This document shows positions 58,230 to 64,000 of a DNA stretch of 64,000 nt, piece after piece. The position numbers were made by a program, and so were the translations under genes. The DNA comes from Pteria penguin (Eukaryota > Mollusca > Bivalvia > Pterioida > Pteriidae): assembly GCA_035048485.1 (NCBI GenBank), contig CM068587.1:28724534-28788533 (forward strand). The letters run 5' to 3'. A model generated the notes under the pieces. It did not search any database. It was not told the DNA's origin and was given only the letters and a program-made list of their open reading frames with translations. How positions within the stretch are numbered: the stretch's first letter is position 1; the number at the start of each line of letters is the position of its first letter.

Positions 58230-58540
58230 CTGAACTAATCAATACTGTTTTGAAATCTCTGATTCCATTTAATAATCCAGGATTTATTCTAACTCATTTT
58301 CATGACACATTAATTACAACAATAAGATACTGAGTAATATTCTGTAGGAATATTGATATAAAAAAGAGAAAACAGGAGACATCTTACCAAGCTGTATGAC
58401 TCAAATCACCAGGGACTTGCAAATAAACATAATAATAGTGAAAACACACACAAAAAAACGACATGACAAAAATATTCGATTGTATTAAAAATACATAATA
58501 GTGAGTAAATGCAATCATTGAGCTCCAGAAAAATCAAGAG
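58230..58540. other. Downstream flank of gene 2, no recognised feature
   Basis: Nothing supported. Confidence 0.35.
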
Positions 58541-58544
58541 GTAG

Positions 58545-59035
58545 GATCAGGTGCCATGTAGGAGTACAATTCTCCTGCTGATCATCCACACCCGCCATTA
58601 TGCCATAATATCGAATTATTATAAGCACGAAGTCACATTCAGTAAACGGTGTAATACCGTAGCCAAATTTTGTAAATCATCACGATTAGTACTGTTATTA
58701 CCATAGAAATATATTACAATCTAACCGATATAACTTATATAACTTTTCGACAAAACTAATGGAAAATTTTTAGAGTAAATACAAAACAATTGATGTAATG
58801 ACTATTTAGTAGTCACAACACTATTGATTTCTGGATGTCTGGAAATGATGATTGATAAAACCAACAGTATTCCAATAACATACAAAATTAATGAAAATGG
58901 TAAATAGATACAAAACAAACCAAGGGGCATCTGCTTAGTAACATAATGAATTCCTATAAGACAGCGAAAGCATTTCCTATTGGGTGTTAAGCATCGTCTA
59001 CTCCTCTGCCTGCTAGTAACACCCGCCATTTACGT
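58545..59035 (-). repeat. Two retroelement 3'-end repeats, antisense
   Basis: On the minus strand TGGCGGGTGTGGATGATCAG...CTCCTACATGGCACCTGATC lies at about 58548-58602. AATGGCGGGTGTTACTAGCA...GGAGTAGACGATGC lies at about 58990-59033, followed by TCTTATAGGAATTCATTATG. Spacing is about 430 bp. Confidence 0.65.
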
Positions 59036-59124
59036 ACAGGATTCTTCTAATCTACTTAACATACCCATTAATTTCGAACACAAACACTACACTTATTAAT
59101 AGTGTACATAATAAACATCAAAAT

Positions 59125-59430
59125 ATATATTCGTATAATTTTGTGCACCAGATGCGCATTTCGACAACTTATGTCTCTTCAGTGATGTTCTTGGTCAAAT
59201 GATTCTGAATTCTAATAATATGTATATATTGCAAGAGCAGATTTAAAACCAAAATTGCCGAAGAATTGAGCCAAAGAATCAATCTACGGACAGAGCTATG
59301 CACGAGGGAGATACTCCATTTTTTTGAACTGGTTTACAAAATTTCAGGACTGATTATGTTAAGTATATATTTCACATAAGTAGAAAAACACTAAAACTAA
59401 AAACTTATGATGTCCTCGGGAACTACATAA
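59125..59430 (-). repeat. 349-bp repeat, diverged antisense copy
   Basis: The minus strand reads GTTCCCGAGGACATCATAAG, TATATACTTAACATAATCAG, AGTATCTCCCTCGTGCATAG, GAACATCACTGAAGAGACAT and TCGAAATGCGCATCTGGTGC in monomer order. Confidence 0.8.
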
Positions 59431-59434
59431 AATA

Positions 59435-60435
59435 AATATTGGCTAATATTACTGAAAGATTCATAACTACACAACATCAGAACGGGAGTGACATAATTTA
59501 CTTAAAAGTTCTGATAAAGAAAGAGGTGCCATAAAGATGTATAAAAAGGTTATGACTTAAGTGCATGTCCATATGATAAAGATAAATAGTTAAAAACTTA
59601 ACTTATCACCATTAATTACATCTACGAATTACAAATCATTCAAAGATTATAAAAACATCATTTGTTTTCTTCGCCGTTCTTGTATTGGGTATTCAAAAGT
59701 ACAATGTACAAGTAAGCCAACATATTTATAATTTTCGTCATCACTGCCATAATCTTGTTTCCGTCTTTACATTGCCTGAGGTTGAGGTTGACTTGCCATA
59801 TTTATTCGTCAGGTATTACTTCCTCGTCTATGCAAAGAATTCGAAATAAGGGCCTTTTTGTGCCCCCGTAAACCGAGACACGGACGTTGTGTAATAAAAC
59901 CTCACAAAAGGACAGAAAAATTGGCCTAAAACTACTATTTGCCAACTTCTTGTCGACTGTTGCCAGCTAACGGATGAAAATTCCGTCTAGTAAAACACCA
60001 GCAGACCATTTTGACCCATGAAGTATGACGACCATAAAAAGTAATTAGATATTCTTGAAGTAGTATAAGACAAATTATTACGATGTTTATCCATAATTTA
60101 AAAAATGGTACCATGCTTTATTCGCATTAATGAGAAAGTTTGAATTTTGTTGTCTGATATCACCAATCCTAGCTGTATGCCAGACATTGTGTATGATACT
60201 GCCTTTCATTCTTGTGTTCCTTCATTTTAAACTATGTCGTTGTTTTGATATTGCCTTATTTGAGTTGTGCCATGGTCTTGTTTCACAATTTTCACAAGTC
60301 TTCATTACTCTGGATATTTTATCTTAGAAATGTTAGCATTTATCAAAAGGTATGACAAAAAATAAACCCAGTATATATTTAGATCTGTTATATCTATATA
60401 AAAATGGAATTGTTCTAGTTATGTCCTGATACTAC
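59435..60435. other. Intergenic, no recognised feature
   Basis: A 65-codon sense frame at 60130-60327 contains hydrophobic stretches but no recognised family. Nothing else is supported. Confidence 0.35.
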
Positions 60436-60437
60436 AA

Positions 60438-60630
<193 letters not shown>

Positions 60631-60632
60631 AC

Positions 60633-60805
60633 TTACGGAATGAAATTAATAATTTATATTTTTCTATGGAGGTTTATAGAAATAAAAACCGATTTACACA
60701 CGGTATAATACGCGAAGGCGGATTAATTACAAAGTTTTGTAAAATCGGGTTTTACTTCTATACCTCCATAGAAAACAATAAATTATTTAATTTCATTCCT
60801 TATAA
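60633..60805. mobile_element. Foldback element with ~68-bp arms
   Basis: TTACGGAATGAAATTA...TTTCTATGGAGGT...AAAACCGATTTACA (60633-60700) pairs with TGTAAAATCGGGTTTTACTT...ACCTCCATAGAAAA...TAATTTCATTCCTTATAA (60735-60805). The loop is about 34 nt. The short sense ORF over it is an artefact. Confidence 0.82.
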
Positions 60806-60809
60806 TTTT

Positions 60810-61005
60810 AAATATTTAATTAATATAAACCAAAACGTTTTGATGGAAATTTTGAAGAATATTTATTGTAAATAAGGGAATTTTTTTTAAATTTAGCGGC
60901 ATTTATAGCCACACACAACCAATCAAAATTAATTGTAACGATATAACGTACACAATCACATGTTCATCGCTTTCGTATGCAATTGTTAATTGGTTGCTCA
61001 CATGG
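60810..61005. other. Intergenic, no recognised feature
   Basis: AT-rich; nothing supported. Confidence 0.3.
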
Positions 61006-61008
61006 AAA

Positions 61009-61257
61009 ATGAAAATGACAGTTATTGAATGTGGAATTTGCAAGGAAATCCAGAGGAAAGGAAACTACTCGAGTTTAGTGATGGTTCCCCTGATACACGG
61101 TTTGTGATCTATTTACCGGACAGAAGGCGTTGACTTATGCGGCGACTGCGTAGACAGAGGAAATGCAGACTCGTCAATCGGCAATGTCGCTAGTGGACTA
61201 GGCGGAGCTGTTGAAGCGAGGAGGGAGATGAAGAACACATGTAGCGCTAGGGCCTAG
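61009..61257 (+). pseudogene. Small two-CxxC ORF with one in-frame stop
   Basis: From ATG 61009 the frame reads MKMTVIECGICKEIQRKGN, then YSSLVMVPLIHGL, TGA (61105-61107), SIYRTEGVDLCGDCVDRGN and GLGGAVEARREMKN, to TAG 61255-61257. CGIC and CGDC about 50 residues apart look like the two knuckles of a zinc ribbon. Base composition is higher in GC than the flanks. The single TGA suggests a recently inactivated gene, a misread base or recoding. No family is recognised. Confidence 0.35.
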
Positions 61258-61259
61258 AC

Positions 61260-62635
61260 GATAACGATTGAGCAGATATGACTTTGCTTAGGGTATTATA
61301 AGATCACGTTTTTGCTCATCAGTTGCAATTTCTCGTTGTAGTTCGTATTGATGCCTCATTTCTATGTCCACTCAATTTAGCATTATGTGGGACGTCGTAA
61401 AACTCATTTGTCCAGCATCATTCTTGGCTTGGATACTTGTTGCCCGAAGGACAATGTGCTGTGTACATTTTTGAACAACCCGAGCTTTTACTGATGGTCG
61501 CCCATAAATCGAGAAAACTTGATACGGCTTTTTACTGCCTTGTTTAGATGTAACCACGTCCTCGCAAGATTCTGGGGACTTCAACGCATCCTTTACCACA
61601 TTGATTGAACAGGGGAGGAAGGCATCCATCTACGGTTACGAGACAGGAGATCTCGAAGAGATTTAAGCTGGAACATTTTTTCTCCCGTCTGTTGCATTAC
61701 ATTCGCTTTTCAGCACATTCTGTTATAATCGATGCCGACCTTGATGATTTTTTTTGCCGAAAACCTCATGCTTTCAGAGTTACATATTCAATGTTATTTT
61801 CATCACGGGAGGATTCAAAGGAAATCTTTTGTGCAGATTTGTGGGTGGAATTCAAGGCCACGAGAGGACCAAAGTGCACCGATTAAATTTGTACCCATAC
61901 ACGATGACGGAAGTGTCACAGGAAATTGTGTTTCGCGTCGTAAAGATAAGTTGTTGATCTTTGTCGAGGTCTGCCACAGGAAATTACATCTTTATGTTTT
62001 GTAGGGCGAGATGAGACCATCCGAGCACATTTTGCTTTCAGTTAAAACCATCAAAGGGTTTTTGATTAGCAGATGTAAAAGGCTTTGTCACGGACAATAT
62101 CAATCTCACGAGGTTTCACGTCGTTAAGAATGCCTGTTGATGGCAGCCCTTATGGAATTTAAAAGAATTTTTATGGTATTCATTTGCTCTGAAGCTCTGT
62201 TTCCATTTGTGCAGCTCGCTTTTCAAACATTTCTCGGCTGAGCTTCAGCAGTAGGAACCTCCGCAGCTTTACACTACCAAATCATCTGCAGTGAATGGTT
62301 GTAAAATCCACCTAAGAGCCACTGTTGTGGCACACTCCATTCTGAAGTAAAGGAAAAAATGAGAATTGAAGTTGTTTCTTTTAAATTCTGTTAAAATTTT
62401 GATTTGAATGGGGGACATTTGGGATCTTGGTTTTAATTCAGGATTGCACGTTAATTGTGTATGTATTTTGTAAATAGTTGTCTGTCATCAAAAAAATTAA
62501 ATTCAAATATTTTATTATTTGGCTGTTTTTTTGGTGGTTAACTGATTTCAGTTAACGTTCTGAGTTTCATTAAAATGTGAAACTTTATTTTGTATTTTTA
62601 TTCAACTGTCTCTTGGTTTTAAGGGTATTTAGAGT
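61260..62635. other. Coding-like but unrecognised stretch
   Basis: Composition is less AT-rich than average, with overlapping frames of 60-95 codons at 61372-61629 (-), 61605-61886, 61732-62004 and 61754-61957 (+). None shows a domain I recognise, and the direction is ambiguous. It could be a decayed gene or transposon ORF linked to the two-CxxC frame upstream. Confidence 0.3.
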
Positions 62636-62639
62636 TTAA

Positions 62640-62950
62640 ACTTTAAGGATGATCAAGGTCTGTCATGACCTCAGTGTTGAAGTTGAAATGAAAATGTTGA
62701 GACATGTATACCCCAAAAGCATATATAAAGGTGGATTGGGTGCATTTATGGGGGGGCTTAGATTTTTGTCTTGGTGTTTGTCTGTTGTCAACTTTAACCT
62801 TGAAACCATGAGACGTTCATATATTGGTATGGCCTTTTTCCACTTAATAAAATAGCTTTTAGCTTTTTAACATTATATTCACAACCCATCAAGAAACACT
62901 TTGTTATGTTGCTGATGGGCATTTGTGTTACACAAACCCATCTTGTTTTT
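62640..62950 (+). repeat. Diverged repeat related to 13.8-14.08 kb
   Basis: TGATCAAGGTCTGTCATGAC, TGTTTGTCTGTTGTCAACTT, TAACCTTGAAACCATGAGAC and GGGCATTTGTGTTACACAAA...CCCATCTTGT follow the order of the 13.8-kb element (TCTGTTGTCCACTTTTACCT, TTTGAAACTTGAGAGAC, GTGTTTCACAAACACATC). Confidence 0.55.
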
Positions 62951-62954
62951 TTTT

Positions 62955-64000
62955 TCTGTTTTTTTCAAGAATCCATATACATGTATCACTTAAAAGTAGA
63001 AAAATGTAATTTCTACATAACACACCTTGGAATAACTTCACACCCCATTTGGTATTGTTCTTGGATGATTTGTGGACTGCCTTTTGGCTTGCAAATCATC
63101 CCTGCTCGCTCTCTGTCACTGTCTCTTGAATACCTCTTTTCCCCTGTTGGAGGGAAACCCATACTGCAGATCAGTAGGGGGGGTTTGGTCATGTGCAATT
63201 AGTGGGTGATTTGTGGCCCTCAAAGGCCTGGTACATTTTCACATTAAATTGCCATTTTCATATGGAGTGCTCACATTTTATTGTTATCCAGTGTAAATCC
63301 ATCATTCAAAGAAGGAATCAAGGATTTTCGATATCTTCTAGGAATCTAGGCCTACCTGCTCTATCAACAAGACTGGCCAAAAATCATTTTTTTTACTGTT
63401 ACGTTTACATTAAGCCAAAAATTTTGTTTCATCTACTGGACACAGTACAATTACACTAGTTTGTTCTGTATTTGTATCACCCATTTGATTATTAGCAAAT
63501 CTGTATCTCTTGCAAAAATTGTTTGTCAAAGGGAGCCTAAGTCAAACCATTTGTTTTTTTATTTGCTGGCAATCAGGCAGAACGAAAGTAGAAGAAGTAA
63601 TGTGCAACAGCGAGACGGAAAGCAGAAAGGGATAGAAAGATTGTCTCAAATAAAACATCGAAAATGTTGACAGTTTTGAGCTATTTCATTTGAGGGAAGT
63701 GAAGTTCAATGAAAACAATGAATAGATGATATTACGTTCATTATTTGATCACAATTAGATTGACAAAAAATATCGACAATCAAAGAAAAAATGTTACGTT
63801 TGGGGGGAAATATGGTCAGAGAAAATTCGGACGCTGTTTTTCGGATTGATTTTTTTTTTCGGATAGAAGAGAAGTAATAGTTCCGGCCCATGGGCGTGGG
63901 CTTATCGTAGAACGTCTAATGTTAGGCTGAGCCAATTATCACATGACATTTTTACTTCCATTGAGGTATAAACGAAATTTTTACTTTACGGTTAAATAGG
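62955..64000. other. Intergenic to window end, no recognised feature
   Basis: Short frames only (for example 63193-63459 +); none recognised. Confidence 0.35.

Noticed and set aside
60130..60327. Small hydrophobic ORF as a gene
   Set aside because: AT-rich, short, with no gene signals; hydrophobicity follows from T-rich codons.

Overview
The window looks like a piece of an AT-rich, repeat-laden animal genome, most probably a pteriomorph bivalve and specifically a pearl-oyster-like one (Pinctada or Pteria). The reason is two secreted, Gly/Tyr-rich shell-matrix-type genes of the shematrin kind, set among molluscan-style tRNA-derived SINEs, retroelement 3' ends, MITEs and microsatellites. This is a judgement from reading the sequence; no database was searched.

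Only two genes are convincing, both on the + strand and about 50 kb apart. Gene 1 (TATA box at 4084, coding 4537-6127) and gene 2 (TATA box at 55346, coding 56879-58147) share one architecture. Each has a TATA box, a very short non-coding first exon ending at a good GTAAGT-type donor, and an intron that stops 2 nt before the ATG. One large coding exon follows (signal peptide plus Gly-rich repeats plus a shared non-repetitive motif), then a phase-0 intron directly after a Lys-Lys pair. The last coding exon supplies only Lys-Val-Tyr-stop, and an ATTAAA poly(A) signal lies about 75 nt further on. Gene 1 is predicted to give 442 residues and gene 2 to give 383. Both products should be exported by mantle epithelium into the organic framework of the shell. 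Reading straight through the last donor gives false longer C-termini.

The rest is intergenic or intronic. At 1-2.5 kb lie a reverse-transcriptase remnant and a tandem array of a ~349-bp repeat flanked by a 10-bp direct repeat. Dispersed single copies of the same repeat lie near 8.6, 37.4, 44.2, 49.5, 52.4 and 59.2 kb. At 6-21 kb lie SINEs, foldback elements, a pair of ~98% identical 221-bp MITEs (one inside a SINE, one inside another inverted-repeat element) and simple repeats. At 24.5-29.1 kb a Tc1-type transposase pseudogene is split by a ~3.75-kb insert with matching inverted ends. That insert carries exon-like ORFs, a 56-nt tRNA-like hairpin and a nested inverted-repeat element. At 29-55 kb lie further retroelement fragments, two SINE families, several foldbacks and one possible small two-pass membrane protein ORF (39611-39904, minus). 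At 58-64 kb lie more repeats, a long AT microsatellite, a foldback and a two-CxxC ORF broken by one stop.

No rRNA, intact canonical tRNA, CRISPR array or prokaryotic feature was seen. The strongest biology is the paralogous shell-matrix gene pair. The most unusual structural signals are the inserted 3.75-kb inverted-repeat element and the 349-bp array with its flanking direct repeats.
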